NCBI GenBank assembly: GCA_014376785.1 | Contig: JACMQW010000046.1 | Span: 1 to 33,396, forward strand | Origin: Oligoflexia bacterium | GTDB lineage: Bacteria; Bdellovibrionota; UBA1018 | Reading direction: 5' to 3' | Length of the DNA: 33,396 nucleotides | Shown here: one piece after another, positions 14,240-23,315 of the stretch | How the letters are laid out: every line of letters begins with the position of its first letter | Position numbering within the stretch: position 1 is the first letter of the stretch | Position numbers and translations under genes: made by a program | Notes under the pieces: generated by a model | What the model saw: only the letters and a program-made list of their open reading frames with translations | The model's database searches: none | Told to the model about the DNA's origin: nothing

Positions 14240-14785
14240 ATGCTAAAGCTTCTGCGAGATTACCGACGTTACGACCCCGCTGCTCAGAGCATCCTCGAAA
14301 TATTGCTATTTTATCCTGGGATTAAGGCGATTCTGTTTCACCGAATTGCCCATTTTCTCTTTGATTTAAGAATTCCCCTGCTTCCCAGGTTTGTCTCGGA
14401 ACTATCCCGGTTTCTGACCGGCATCGACATTCACCCCGGAGCTCAGATGGGCGCCGTGATCATCGATCACGGAATGGGCGTCGTGATCGGGGAGACCGCG
14501 ATCGTCGGGAATGGCGTCATCATCTATCAAGGAGTGACTCTCGGTGGGACGAGTCTGAGGCGCGAGCGGAGGCATCCGACCATCGGCGATAATGTCGTCA
14601 TCGGAGCGGGGGCGAAAGTTTTAGGTGCGATCGATATTGGAGCGGGGACGCGAATCGGATCGAATTCGGTTGTGGTTGAATCTGTTCCTCCGAATTCCAC
14701 GGTGGTGGGAATTCCCGGTAAAGTGATTCGACGCGGAATTCGTGAAGGTGAAGAGCTCAGTCACGAGCAAATTAAGGACGCGTGA
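14240..14785 (+). CDS. cysE: Serine O-acetyltransferase (short form)
   Basis: The enzyme acetylates L-serine with acetyl-CoA to O-acetylserine, the first step of cysteine synthesis. The 181-residue product has the alpha-helical N-part ([16 protein letters not shown]) and then the left-handed beta helix of hexapeptide repeats from [11 protein letters not shown]. It carries [16 protein letters not shown] and IYQGVTLGG, including the catalytic Asp-His region, followed by [18 protein letters not shown]. It lacks the longer N-terminal domain of the E. coli enzyme and matches the short Bacillus/cyanobacterial type. No cysteine synthase is next to it. No clear Shine-Dalgarno sequence precedes the ATG. 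Its stop overlaps the start of the next gene. Confidence 0.93.
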   Translation: MLKLLRDYRRYDPAAQSILEILLFYPGIKAILFHRIAHFLFDLRIPLLPRFVSELSRFLTGIDIHPGAQMGAVIIDHGMGVVIGETAIVGNGVIIYQGVTLGGTSLRRERRHPTIGDNVVIGAGAKVLGAIDIGAGTRIGSNSVVVESVPPNSTVVGIPGKVIRRGIREGEELSHEQIKDA

Positions 14786-15309
14786 TGATGATTTGTGAGC
14801 CTGGTACTTTTTTACTCAAATGGGTGACGGTTTTCTCGATCCTGGCTTTCAGCACTTTGCCGGCGCAAGCGTACGGGCAGAGGGAGTTTTTCATGAACTC
14901 CGCCGGTATTGATTTCCTCGGGGGTGCGAATCGTTTTTCACTCGCTCCTGGATTTAATTTCGGTCTTTTTTCATGGATGCAGGTTGGTGGTTCGATCGGA
15001 TATCAGAGCTTGGCTTTCGGGAGTGATAGCGTGAACACCACCACCTACACCGTCGGACCGACGTTCAATTTAGGCGGCACCGGCTCTTACCTCGTCTCCG
15101 ATTTTATCTTCGTGGGTTACGCGATTCGGAAAGGGAGCGGACACGTCAGTGATCCTTTGCAGGATCCTGCAGGAAGTGGCTTCTCCCTCTTCTACGGGAA
15201 ACGGATTCCGTTTTTCGGAACCTTTGCTTACCGGCCGAGCGTGGGAGTTCAGATGGCAGGACGAACGACGGTGGTCTTAAACTTACTGGCTGCTTCTTAT
15301 TTTTTTTAA
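14785..15309 (+). CDS. Small outer-membrane beta-barrel-like protein
   Basis: The ATG at 14785 shares its A with the stop of cysE (TGATG) and has AAGGA six bases before it; GTG 14782 and ATG 14788 are alternatives. The product is 174 residues: a signal peptide (WVTVFSILAFSTLPAQAYG), then alternating hydrophobic strands (FSLAPGFNFGLFSWMQVGGSIG, TYTVGPTFNLGG, LFYGKRIPFFG) and an aromatic C-terminus (AASYFF), as in outer-membrane barrels of about eight strands. The function is unknown. The coupling to cysE is tight but gives no obvious metabolic link. Confidence 0.75.
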   Translation: MMICEPGTFLLKWVTVFSILAFSTLPAQAYGQREFFMNSAGIDFLGGANRFSLAPGFNFGLFSWMQVGGSIGYQSLAFGSDSVNTTTYTVGPTFNLGGTGSYLVSDFIFVGYAIRKGSGHVSDPLQDPAGSGFSLFYGKRIPFFGTFAYRPSVGVQMAGRTTVVLNLLAASYFF

Positions 15310-15346
15310 GCGGTTACGCCGAGTTGATTCGAGAGTCTCTTAGTGT

Positions 15347-16948
15347 TCAATAGAACCATTTCAAATCGTAATCCGAGTAAGTCGTGTCGTACCGAGTACT
15401 CGTCCCAGGTTTCATGGCTGTTCTTTCTGCGGCACCATTGAGTTGGCAAGCGAGTAGTTTTTTTCGAACATCCGTTTTATTCGCGTCCCAGTACTCGTAA
15501 AAAGATTTAAGTTGTTTGCAGTAATCGGCCCTAATTGTCGGAAGTGTGGCTTTGTCGAGCGCGCATTGGATGACGTGGTTTCCACGGTGATTATTTCTAG
15601 CGTCGGTCGGATCGATATAATCTTGGTCACGCTGTCCAGTGCGAATCATTTCGCAACTCGGATTAAATTTTTTCGCCATGCACGCAGCAAATTGGGTCGC
15701 TGTCATATCCGGAGAAATAAAACCGGACAGGTATGCTAGGTAACTCGTTAAATACCCTCTACCATTTGCGGCTGGATAATGGGTTTGGATTTGGGAATGT
15801 AGAAAATCTTGCAATCCTTCTTTTACCGCTGCGCCACCTGGAGCGAACGCGGGAAAAGCATAAAGTTCGGAAGCTTTGCCAAAGATTATTTGGGTGCGGT
15901 CCTTGAATGTGTAACTTTTGAGTTGGATGTCTTCTGCTTTCATGTCGGCCGCGGTTTTGTCCGGGTGCGTGCCAGGACGGCCGGGAACGCTCGTCGTGAG
16001 TTTTCCTGAGGGCGCGCGCGGTAGCTTCACTGCATTTACGTAATTCCAAACACCTTTTTCAGCACTGAAATTGTCAGCGCTCGCTAAATTACAAGCCATT
16101 AGAAAAACGGTTTTCAATCCGGAAAGTAGGGTTTTTCCTGAAGTGGCACCGGGAGTGCCGGGATAATCATCGGTCCGAATTCGGTCGGATCCAGTGAAAG
16201 AATTCCCACAAACTTCTCGTGTCCTCACGAGCTGGGAAAGCTGAAGCCTTGGGCCGAAAAAATCTGTGGAGGAACTAGGTAGTTCAGTTGCTCGCCGATT
16301 CAAGGTCGAAGAATTATTTGCCCAAACTTTTGGGAGATTATCCTCATAGTTGTAAAATTCATTGGAGTAAATGAACTGATTTCTTTTCACGCAATAACCG
16401 TAACCGCAGTTGCCTGCAGTATCGTCTTGTCGGTATTGCACCGGAACTCCACCTTGCATGCCCGTTGTCATGCCGTTTGAACCCATGTTTCCGAAGTCAT
16501 GGTGGCCGGAGATGATCAACGCATCACAGGTTCTTCCAGGGTAGCCTGCAATTTCACCTTCCAGCATTTCTTCGTGCCACGGATAGCTGTTTCGAGCGGA
16601 ATTATACCTACCCCCGACGGGGTCCTTTGGTAGGCGCTGAGGTCCGTAAGCGTCGACGTTGGCAGTCGCATTCTTTTCGAGACGAACGTACTCGTGGAAC
16701 AGAATGCAGCCATCCGCACTGCGAACGTCATTGGTGCGGTCGGTTGGAGTTCCGATCGCATCAACCGGAACTCCTGCTTCGGCTTTGAAAACATCCAGTT
16801 CGGTTTCGCTGCCGATGGTGACCGAGCAAAAAATATAGGGGGCTGGATCACTGAGCGGACATTGCGCTCCGTATGCCGACAATGCCATGAAAAAAATCGG
16901 CGCTAAAGTCGCTTGAGCGATGGTGAAAGTTTTGATCGTTTTTTTCAT
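15347..16948 (-). CDS. Secreted protein with a possible clan-CD cysteine peptidase core
   Basis: The product is 533 residues with a signal peptide ending at SAYGA (about 28). Two features recall caspase/gingipain-type (clan CD) peptidases. One is a hydrophobic strand ending in His, CDALIISGHHDFG, with H149/H150. The other is a hydrophobic strand ending in Ala-Cys, KTVFLMACNLASADN, with C286. A later IIFGKASELYAFPAFAPGG would fit the loop that follows the Cys strand in relatives. The His-Cys distance of about 136 residues is long, so a large insert would be needed. Many other cysteines suggest disulfides. AGAGG lies about ten bases before the ATG. It is 65 bases downstream of the next secreted gene and may share its transcript. 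The catalytic reading is inference. Confidence 0.7.
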   Translation of the reverse strand: MKKTIKTFTIAQATLAPIFFMALSAYGAQCPLSDPAPYIFCSVTIGSETELDVFKAEAGVPVDAIGTPTDRTNDVRSADGCILFHEYVRLEKNATANVDAYGPQRLPKDPVGGRYNSARNSYPWHEEMLEGEIAGYPGRTCDALIISGHHDFGNMGSNGMTTGMQGGVPVQYRQDDTAGNCGYGYCVKRNQFIYSNEFYNYEDNLPKVWANNSSTLNRRATELPSSSTDFFGPRLQLSQLVRTREVCGNSFTGSDRIRTDDYPGTPGATSGKTLLSGLKTVFLMACNLASADNFSAEKGVWNYVNAVKLPRAPSGKLTTSVPGRPGTHPDKTAADMKAEDIQLKSYTFKDRTQIIFGKASELYAFPAFAPGGAAVKEGLQDFLHSQIQTHYPAANGRGYLTSYLAYLSGFISPDMTATQFAACMAKKFNPSCEMIRTGQRDQDYIDPTDARNNHRGNHVIQCALDKATLPTIRADYCKQLKSFYEYWDANKTDVRKKLLACQLNGAAERTAMKPGTSTRYDTTYSDYDLKWFY

Positions 16949-17013
16949 TGAGGAAATGCCTCTCGGTCAGTGGAAGACTAAACTCATTGTTACGGGTTCA
17001 TTCGTGAGCAGCT

Positions 17014-17925
17014 TTAGGGACAGATTCGACGTTCTACGCGAGGACCGCGCTTTTCCTGTTTGTAGAGCGCTTTTTCCCCTGATCCAACCAACGCGAAAGA
17101 GGGGGGAGAAGCGACTTTTTCGAAAGCTGAGTAGCCCTCAGTCATTTCTCGGAATTTTGCCCGGCTGGACTCGTCTAGCCTGCTATCGCTTTTCATGGTT
17201 TCCAGATTTGCTACGTTCAAAGGAAATGGAAAGCTATGGTACGGCACCGAATAAACGCTCTCGCTTTTATCCGATTTGCGAATGCAATTGCTGTTGAGAG
17301 CCGTGAACAAAATGAGTTGGATTTCATCGAAATCCGATTCGCTCACACTCAATTCATTTAATTTTCCGCAGTCGCTTCCCAGCGTCGGAGTTCCGCCTGG
17401 AGGATCATATCCACCCTTAGCTGACTTGAGTTGATCCGGGCCGAAAGAATAAAATCCCATGGGTAAATTTTTGGAACTTCCGCAAAGGCTGTATCGACTG
17501 AAGAGGATGTAGTTTCCCGATTCCCCCTCTAGCCAGAGTTCGAGAACACCCATTCCGTCAGTTTCTTCCGCTTTCATTTTTTTAAAGGAGCGCAGAAAAG
17601 CAGGCGCTCCATAAGTTAGGCCTTTTGCGGCCAGTTTTCGGCTGACCGCGAATGCCCTTTCCGTCGACCATAAACTCGACGGCCGGAAGTCAGAAGTGAT
17701 TTGGGTCAGGCATGCCGGCCACTGGGCTGAAGGTGCGCCGTTCGAATTTGAATTCGCTGGAATTCTCGCAAGGAGAGACGCCTTCTTCAGATGGAGCCAA
17801 TTTTCGTATCGGCTTTCAGTGGGGCGAAGTGACTTTGCCTGAAGGGTCGAACTGGAAAAAAGAGTAGGGGTTAAAAGAGTGATTAAAATTAATGGGCTGA
17901 AGTGAAGATTTCCCGTCTCTCTCAT
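17014..17925 (-). CDS. Secreted protein of unknown function (303 aa)
   Basis: The N-terminus (LILITLLTPTLFSSSTLQAK) is a signal peptide with likely cleavage after LQA. The mature part has five or so cysteines (PACLTQ, SLCGSS, SDCGKL, SNCIRK, RRICP) and no recognised domain. Segments such as GVLELWLEGESGNYILFSRY look beta-rich. The final GPRVERRICP is basic. It is followed after 65 bases by the peptidase-like gene on the same strand, so the two could be co-transcribed. The Shine-Dalgarno sequence is weak. Confidence 0.65.
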   Translation of the reverse strand: MRETGNLHFSPLILITLLTPTLFSSSTLQAKSLRPTESRYENWLHLKKASLLARIPANSNSNGAPSAQWPACLTQITSDFRPSSLWSTERAFAVSRKLAAKGLTYGAPAFLRSFKKMKAEETDGMGVLELWLEGESGNYILFSRYSLCGSSKNLPMGFYSFGPDQLKSAKGGYDPPGGTPTLGSDCGKLNELSVSESDFDEIQLILFTALNSNCIRKSDKSESVYSVPYHSFPFPLNVANLETMKSDSRLDESSRAKFREMTEGYSAFEKVASPPSFALVGSGEKALYKQEKRGPRVERRICP

Positions 17926-18038
17926 TCATCTAGAATGACACTGAGCCGAAGCATTATCAATGAGGTTAGCGGGGCACTTATCCCTGTCAAAAACCTCACG
18001 CCGGCCTTACCCCCTTCGTTTCCCAGTCAGCTCCCGCC

Positions 18039-18980
18039 TCAGCTTCGAAACAAAAAAGGCAGCGTGATTCGACTCACTTTTTCCGAGGGCGGAAACCTTG
18101 CGGAATCGAGCGCTTCGGCGATCGTGCGGATCGCGGACAGTGCGGTCGTATTTTCGTCTGGGTCTGAAATATTTAACAGAGTGTGAGTGAGAAGCTCTTG
18201 CTTCCCTGGTTTTCCGGCCGGAGAAACCGTCACCCGAATCGAGAGGGTTCCCTGGAGTTGATCGAATTCGCCTAGTTGAATTGCCAGCGGTTCTAAAATC
18301 GAATTCAGGATTTGTACGGTTTTCTTGTTTTTTCTCAATCCGCCTTCGATGAATGGCCTCGGTTCGACGAACCACCCATGAATGACGAGTCTGCCTTTCA
18401 GGGGTTCTCTCGTCCCTCGCACTTCTTTCACTCCATGCGGGAGTCGTGGATCGAAAACGGTGAGCTGATTAAATTCGGCCGGGATGGATTCGAAGAGGTC
18501 ATCGAATTCAATTCCACGGTCATTTCTTCCGTCAGACTTAAAATTCGGCCAAAAATTCAGCAGGGCGTTTTTCGCTAGTAAGGTTTCGCCTCCTCTAAAA
18601 ATCCGTTCGGCCCAAGGGGTGAGTGAATAAACATACGCCCATGGTCCGTGGGGCGAGTCCGCATGAAAATTCTGAAAACTTCCGTCCACGTAAAGGCTGA
18701 GCCAAGGATCGGAAATTCCGTTACAGCCGAGTTTCGTTTGGCCATAGGTTTGAAGGTCGCGTTCGAACTGATCAAATAATTTTTTAGGAAAATAGTGGCG
18801 AGCCGGAGTCCTGAGCACACTGTACTGATTTTCAATGTGCCAGTAATCCCAGACGAATCGGTCTGATTGGGTGTTTCGAGGGTCGACAAATTTTCGCTCA
18901 AACGCCTGGCGGAGGGGCTTTGCCGCTTTTGTAAAATTTTTTTCAATGTGGAGGGGGTGAGGAATCAGGGGAACTGCCAT
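18039..18980 (-). CDS. 2OG-Fe(II) oxygenase with a C-terminal TonB-C/AgmX-like domain
   Basis: The start is ATG 18980, in preference to a TTG five codons up. The 313-residue protein has no signal peptide. Residues about 85-205 form an Fe(II)/2-oxoglutarate dioxygenase core: H106 and D108 in NFHADSPHG, H182 in RLPHGVKE, and R197 in GRLVIHGWF, which would bind the 2OG carboxylate. GGETLLAKNALLNFWPNF gives the middle of the jelly roll. From about residue 235 a second unit (GTLSIRVTVSPAGKPGKQEL ... NTTALSAIRTIAEALDSARFP ... ITLPFLF) resembles the C-terminal domain of TonB and AgmX/PglI proteins. The substrate is unknown; a protein, lipid or small molecule are all possible. It is followed at a distance by the secreted gene at 17925. 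Confidence 0.8.
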   Translation of the reverse strand: MAVPLIPHPLHIEKNFTKAAKPLRQAFERKFVDPRNTQSDRFVWDYWHIENQYSVLRTPARHYFPKKLFDQFERDLQTYGQTKLGCNGISDPWLSLYVDGSFQNFHADSPHGPWAYVYSLTPWAERIFRGGETLLAKNALLNFWPNFKSDGRNDRGIEFDDLFESIPAEFNQLTVFDPRLPHGVKEVRGTREPLKGRLVIHGWFVEPRPFIEGGLRKNKKTVQILNSILEPLAIQLGEFDQLQGTLSIRVTVSPAGKPGKQELLTHTLLNISDPDENTTALSAIRTIAEALDSARFPPSEKVSRITLPFLFRS

Positions 18981-19050
18981 AGCGTTTCGTAGCAATCACT
19001 GCTCGCCGAGTCAATTCGAGCTGATGTTCGAGTGGCGATGCTCGAAAGAC

Positions 19051-19545
19051 TTAATGGGGCAAAGTGAATTTTTCGTGCTGTTCGGGCTTGTACCGCTTTC
19101 CAGTCAGAATGGCTTTCGCGAAACCGGCGAGTTGGATCACTTTGGAAGCCGGGGTTTCCCAGTATTCTGCTTTCTCGACGCTCACTTTCAGTAGCGCGAT
19201 GTTCGGATCCTCCAGACCCTTCGGGAACCACGCATGGTAAAGCGGGTTCCAGCGTTTTTTCATCTCTGCCCGATCGAAGACCAGGGAGGCGTTTCCGGAA
19301 ACGGAGACAAAGAGTTCGCGTTTGGGTTCTGAATAAATAACGTTTACGCGCTCCTCTGTGTCGATTTCTTCGGCTTTTCCAGAGTTTGCTTCGGTAAAGA
19401 ACCAGAGAGTTCCGTCGAAGTCTTCCATCTGAGTTCCCATCGGACGTGAGTGCAGTGTGCCATCTTTAGCGACGGTGACCAGCATCGCAATTCGAATTTC
19501 CTCGATCAGTTCACCGAGTTTTTGAATGTCATTGGGGTGTTTCAT
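19051..19545 (-). CDS. Pyridoxamine 5'-phosphate oxidase-like (general stress 26-type) flavoprotein
   Basis: The ATG at 19545 follows GGAGAGGAG closely; the upstream frame start lacks a signal. The 164-residue protein matches the split-barrel FMN-binding family of general stress protein 26: MLVTVAKDGTLHSRPMGT, then GTLWFFTEANSGKAEEI, VNVIYSEP and VSVSGNASLVFD. The C-terminal KKRWNPLYHAWFPKGLEDPN and VEYW-like KAEYWETP are typical of this subgroup. Such proteins bind FMN or FAD and are linked to oxidative or general stress; the substrate is not known. It is a single gene with the tRNA-Leu divergent behind it. Confidence 0.85.
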   Translation of the reverse strand: MKHPNDIQKLGELIEEIRIAMLVTVAKDGTLHSRPMGTQMEDFDGTLWFFTEANSGKAEEIDTEERVNVIYSEPKRELFVSVSGNASLVFDRAEMKKRWNPLYHAWFPKGLEDPNIALLKVSVEKAEYWETPASKVIQLAGFAKAILTGKRYKPEQHEKFTLPH

Positions 19546-19657
19546 AGGGAATCTCCTCTCTCCAAACAAGCAGAGTTCATGCCGAGGAGAAATGGTGCTG
19601 GAAATTCATGAAAGATCCGTTAAGTTAAATTCCGTCATCCGAATGATTTCCTCGCGG

Positions 19658-19744
19658 GGTCCCCTGGTGGAATTGGTAGACACAAGGGACTTAAAATCCC
19701 TCGGGCGTAAGCCTGTGCCGGTTCGATTCCGGCGGGGACCACCA
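19658..19744 (+). tRNA. tRNA-Leu (anticodon TAA)
   Basis: The acceptor stem is ggtcccc (19658-19664) with ggggacc (19734-19740). The anticodon stem is aggga/tccct around cttaaaa, anticodon TAA. A long variable arm (cgggcgtaagcctg) marks a class II tRNA. The T arm is gccgg-ttcgatt-ccggc. CCA is encoded at 19742-19744. The sequence after it lacks a clear terminator and runs into a truncated barrel gene. Confidence 0.95.
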
Positions 19745-19829
19745 TTTTTCTCATACTTTCGGTTCTGGCTCGGGCACGCATTCGAATGGGGTTCCGCTCA
19801 TTTGGGAAACCTGCCTGTCTGACGACTGA

Positions 19830-20354
19830 AACCTCATTTGGTTCCCCATCCCGGTTGGGGTTTCTCATCAGCTTTCAAACAATGAAAGTGTTCGAAGTGG
19901 AATCTCTCTCTACACGGGATTCAGCTACAGTTCAGTGACTGGCTTTCGCATGACCCCGACGCTCACGTATGCGCTTCGGCTGAAATTATCCCCCGATCTG
20001 GCGTTTGAAACCGCTCCATCGCTTACACCCGACATCGCTCTGAAGAGAGGAAAGGATTTTGTCTGGTCTGCCAGCATCAATGCCGGTCCTCTGTTCCAAT
20101 TAAGCCCTCTCTTCAGCTTGAAACCGAGCGTGAGTTTCGAAATGGATCACGGTAGGTCTGTAAACGTGCTGAGTAATTTTAACGACATCGACTTGCCGCT
20201 CGAAACGAACACTTCGTTTGGGGTGGGGGCATCCGCGATTTGGAGCTTTCATCGCCAATGGGGCTTTAAGCCCGTTTACCGCTACTCCGGCATCGGATCG
20301 AAAAACGATTACTCCGCCCATGTTTTGACGGCCGACTTCGTCCATTTTTGGTGA
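19830..20354 (+). pseudogene. 5'-truncated beta-barrel outer-membrane protein gene
   Basis: The frame is open from just after a TGA (19827-19829) to TGA at 20352-20354, but has no ATG near its beginning and no signal peptide. A GTG at 19935 would start in the middle of a strand (SGISLYTGFSYSSVTGF). The protein is a series of amphipathic strands (TYALRLKLSPDLAFE, SASINAGPLFQLS, SLKPSVSFEMDHG, SFGVGASAIWSF) ending in ADFVHFW, the aromatic terminus expected of a barrel. I read it as the C-terminal half of an outer-membrane protein whose 5' end was lost next to the tRNA-Leu gene. A very short intact barrel started at GTG is less likely. Confidence 0.55.
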
Positions 20355-20498
20355 GTTTGCCCGGTTCAACTCTGACGATTTTGTTTCTGGTCTCTTCGAT
20401 TCTGACGATAGAATTGAGGAAGCCGGCATAAAAGCGAGGTCTTTTTCTGGCCAGCCTTCATGGGGGCTTTGGAACATTGATCGTCGGGAGGACATCGC

Positions 20499-21215
20499 GT
20501 GGGTTTTCAATTGAACAAATTATCGGCAGCTCTGGTTACGGTCATGGTTTTTGGAATTCCAGTTTCCTGGGCCGCGAATAAAATTCCTCCGAATTGTCAA
20601 AAAGTTTTCAACCAAGCATTGGTGAAGAGGGGGATGGGGCCTCTGAATGCCCTCTCAAAATGCGCAACTTCGAGTTCTGCAGTGTTTTCCGCAGATGCTT
20701 TCGCCGAACAGGTCATTCTTGCTGGATCGACGGTGCAGTTTCACAAGCGGGAGGCGTCGACTAGTAATGGTTCGCCTTACACTGTTGAGGTGACTGAGGA
20801 TTCGCCATTGGCGATGGGCGGGAACATGAGCAAAGAGATCAAGATGGATTCGGATTGTAAGTTAACCGGCATGAGCTATCAGCGAAACGATGCGAATTCA
20901 AAAAGCCCTGAATACTCCGTGACGACGCAAGTATGCAACTCTATGGCGGGCACGATCAAAGAATACAATTCGACCATCAACGCACACGTTTCTACTAAAA
21001 GTGAAATCGCTACTCGAGATCATAACCTCCAGGCCGTGATCGATCAGGGGAAAAAGAATTTTGGGCACGGCGATCTTAAAACTTGGGAATACCGTCTCGC
21101 ACTTTGTGGCGAGTTAAAATCTTACGAGACGCTCGTGAATGGCGCACCTACTGGCCCGGTCGGAACAGTCGGTGTTTCGTCGAAATCATCTCAGACTTCA
21201 GCCGAAGGTCGTTGA
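20499..21215 (+). CDS. Secreted protein of unknown function (238 aa)
   Basis: The gene starts with GTG at 20499, supported by GGGAGGA about seven bases before it. The signal peptide is [19 protein letters not shown] with cleavage after SWA. The mature part has a few cysteines (NCQK, SKCATS, DCKLTG, QVCNSM, ALCGEL) and a beta-rich middle ([14 protein letters not shown]). The C-terminus is Gly/Ser-rich and low complexity ([20 protein letters not shown]). No family is recognised. The formaldehyde dehydrogenase gene begins 53 bases after its stop with its own strong ribosome site. Confidence 0.7.
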   Translation: MGFQLNKLSAALVTVMVFGIPVSWAANKIPPNCQKVFNQALVKRGMGPLNALSKCATSSSAVFSADAFAEQVILAGSTVQFHKREASTSNGSPYTVEVTEDSPLAMGGNMSKEIKMDSDCKLTGMSYQRNDANSKSPEYSVTTQVCNSMAGTIKEYNSTINAHVSTKSEIATRDHNLQAVIDQGKKNFGHGDLKTWEYRLALCGELKSYETLVNGAPTGPVGTVGVSSKSSQTSAEGR

Positions 21216-21268
21216 GTCGGAGTTTCCTTCGCGCTTCTTTCGGACTAGGATCGGCTGAGGAGAATCCT

Positions 21269-22390
21269 ATGAAATCGATTGCCGCTGTTGCTTGGGAACC
21301 GAAACGTCCGCTTGAAATTGAAGAAATAGACGTCGAGGGACCGAAAGAAGGCGAGGTTCTCGTGCGAATGGTCGCAACCGGAGTTTGCCACACGGACGCG
21401 TTCACGTTATCGGGCGAAGATCCGGAAGGTGTTTTCCCCTGCGTGCTTGGTCATGAAGGGGGAGGCGTAGTCGAGGAAATCGGCAAGGGCGTGACTTCGC
21501 TCAAGGTCGGGGATCACGTGATTCCGCTTTACCTCTCTGAATGTAAGCAGTGTCAGTACTGCTTATCCGGTCGCTCAAATCTTTGCGATGCGATCGCCGA
21601 AACCGAGTGGTCTGGGTTGATGCCAGATGGAACCACTCGGTTTTCAAAAAACGGCAAGAAAATTTTTCACTACATGGGTACTTCTACTTTTTCGGAATAT
21701 TCCGTGATTCCGGAAATCGCATTGGCGAAGATCAATCCACTCGCACCGCTTGAAAAAGTTTGTCTTCTCGGCTGCGGAATCACGACCGGCATCGGAGCGG
21801 TTTTAAATACTGCGAAAGTCAGGCCCGGATCGACCGTGGCAGTCTTCGGACTTGGCGGGATCGGCCTCAGTGTCGTCCAAGGTGCCGTGATGGCGAAAGC
21901 CAGTCGAATCATTGTCGTCGACATCAACGAAGAGAAATTCATTTTAGCGAAGCAACTCGGCGCGACCGATTTTATTAACCCAAAAAAACACGCGTCGCCC
22001 ATTCAAGAAGTGATCGAGGAACTGACCCACGGAGGAGTCGACTATTCCTTTGAGTGCGTCGGTAATGTCGACCTGATGCGGTCGGCACTCGAGAGCTGCC
22101 ACATGGGGTGGGGCGAGTCGATCATCATCGGCGTAGCCGGCGCAGGAAAAATGATTCAGACACGGCCCTACCAGTTGGTGACCGGCCGGATTTGGAAAGG
22201 CAGTGCGTTTGGGGGAGTGAAGGGAAGGACCGAGCTTCCGGGTTACGTTGAAAACTACATGGCTGGAAAAATCGAGATCGATCGGATGATTACCCACACC
22301 ATGGGGATCGAAGACATTAATCAAGCGTTTGATCTCATGCATTCCGGGAAAAGCATTCGAACAGTCATTCATTACGGAAAAAAATCATGA
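21269..22390 (+). CDS. frmA: S-(hydroxymethyl)glutathione dehydrogenase (class III alcohol dehydrogenase)
   Basis: The enzyme oxidises S-hydroxymethylglutathione, formed from formaldehyde and glutathione, to S-formylglutathione with NAD+. The start is ATG 21269 with GAGGAG before it; the frame runs further up but over the previous gene. The 373-residue length fits the family. Catalytic zinc ligands are C40 (GVCHTDAF), H62 and E63 (GHEGGG) and C169 (LLGCGITTG). Structural zinc cysteines are C92, C95, C98 and C106. The Rossmann motif is GLGGIG at about 194. The C-terminal [14 protein letters not shown] is typical of class III enzymes. Its stop overlaps the esterase start by four bases. Confidence 0.95.
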   Translation: MKSIAAVAWEPKRPLEIEEIDVEGPKEGEVLVRMVATGVCHTDAFTLSGEDPEGVFPCVLGHEGGGVVEEIGKGVTSLKVGDHVIPLYLSECKQCQYCLSGRSNLCDAIAETEWSGLMPDGTTRFSKNGKKIFHYMGTSTFSEYSVIPEIALAKINPLAPLEKVCLLGCGITTGIGAVLNTAKVRPGSTVAVFGLGGIGLSVVQGAVMAKASRIIVVDINEEKFILAKQLGATDFINPKKHASPIQEVIEELTHGGVDYSFECVGNVDLMRSALESCHMGWGESIIIGVAGAGKMIQTRPYQLVTGRIWKGSAFGGVKGRTELPGYVENYMAGKIEIDRMITHTMGIEDINQAFDLMHSGKSIRTVIHYGKKS

Positions 22391-23277
22391 CGGGAAAAAT
22401 GGACCTGACTCGGGAGCATAAGCAATTCGGCGGAATGAACCGCTTTTACACTCATGAATCGAAAGCTTGTAACGGGCCGATGAACTTCGCGGTTTATTTA
22501 CCTCCGGCCGCAGTCGGCTTATCGCCTAGCCGGAAGTTTCCAGTCCTCTATTGGCTGTCGGGACTGACTTGCACCGAAGAAATCTTCATGACCGAAGGCC
22601 AAGTTCAGGCTTACGCAAGCCAACATGAAGTGATCATTATCGTCCCCGATACGAGCCCTCGAAGGACTGGCATTCCGGGTGAAGACGATCGCTACGACCT
22701 CGGCTCGGGTGCGAGCTTCTATGTCGATGCCACCACCCCGAAGTGGAAACCCCACTACCAGATGGACACCTATATCACGCAGGAACTTCGAGAGGTCGTG
22801 GAATCTGAACTCCCGATCGATCAAAATCAGCGGGGGATTTTCGGCCATTCGATGGGCGGACATGGAGCGCTGGTGTTAGGTTTGAGAAATCCAGAACTCT
22901 ATCATTCGATTTCTGCCTTTGCTCCGATTGGTGCCCCGATGAAAGCCCCTTGGGGGATACTCGCGTTTTCAGAATATTTAGGAACCGATCAGAAAGCGTG
23001 GGAGGGATACGATGCGTGCCACTTACTGCGTAGAGTTTCCGCATCGGGAAATCTAAAAAATTTAGCCCCGCTACTGGTCGATCAGGGGTCGGACGACGAG
23101 TTTTTTGAAAAGGAGCTTTTCACCGAAGATCTAAAATCGGCGATCAAAGAGACGGGGTATCCAGGAAAGGTTCGGGGTCAAGGTGGCTACGATCACAGCT
23201 ACTTCTTCATCTCTTCTTTCATGGAAGAACACATCCTCTTTCACCTGAAGAATTTTCAATCAGCGGCAAAGGCTTAG
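22387..23277 (+). CDS. frmB: S-formylglutathione hydrolase
   Basis: This serine esterase splits S-formylglutathione to formate and glutathione, finishing the step begun by the upstream dehydrogenase. The 296-residue product has the alpha/beta fold with [12 protein letters not shown], the nucleophile elbow [10 protein letters not shown] (S155), an acid in DQGSDDEF and the catalytic His in [11 protein letters not shown], all typical of the family. The [19 protein letters not shown] block is also diagnostic. The ATG overlaps the upstream stop (ATGA), so translation is coupled. No FrmR-type repressor gene is seen, so regulation may be constitutive or act through another regulator. Confidence 0.95.
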   Translation: MTGKMDLTREHKQFGGMNRFYTHESKACNGPMNFAVYLPPAAVGLSPSRKFPVLYWLSGLTCTEEIFMTEGQVQAYASQHEVIIIVPDTSPRRTGIPGEDDRYDLGSGASFYVDATTPKWKPHYQMDTYITQELREVVESELPIDQNQRGIFGHSMGGHGALVLGLRNPELYHSISAFAPIGAPMKAPWGILAFSEYLGTDQKAWEGYDACHLLRRVSASGNLKNLAPLLVDQGSDDEFFEKELFTEDLKSAIKETGYPGKVRGQGGYDHSYFFISSFMEEHILFHLKNFQSAAKA

Positions 23278-23315
23278 CTCGGGAAATTCTAAAACTTCTA
23301 GAAAGCATGAGCGAA

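Noticed and set aside
21083-21268. A 62-codon N-terminal extension of the formaldehyde dehydrogenase.
   Set aside because: It overlaps the end of the preceding gene, and the family start coincides with ATG 21269, which has a strong ribosome site.
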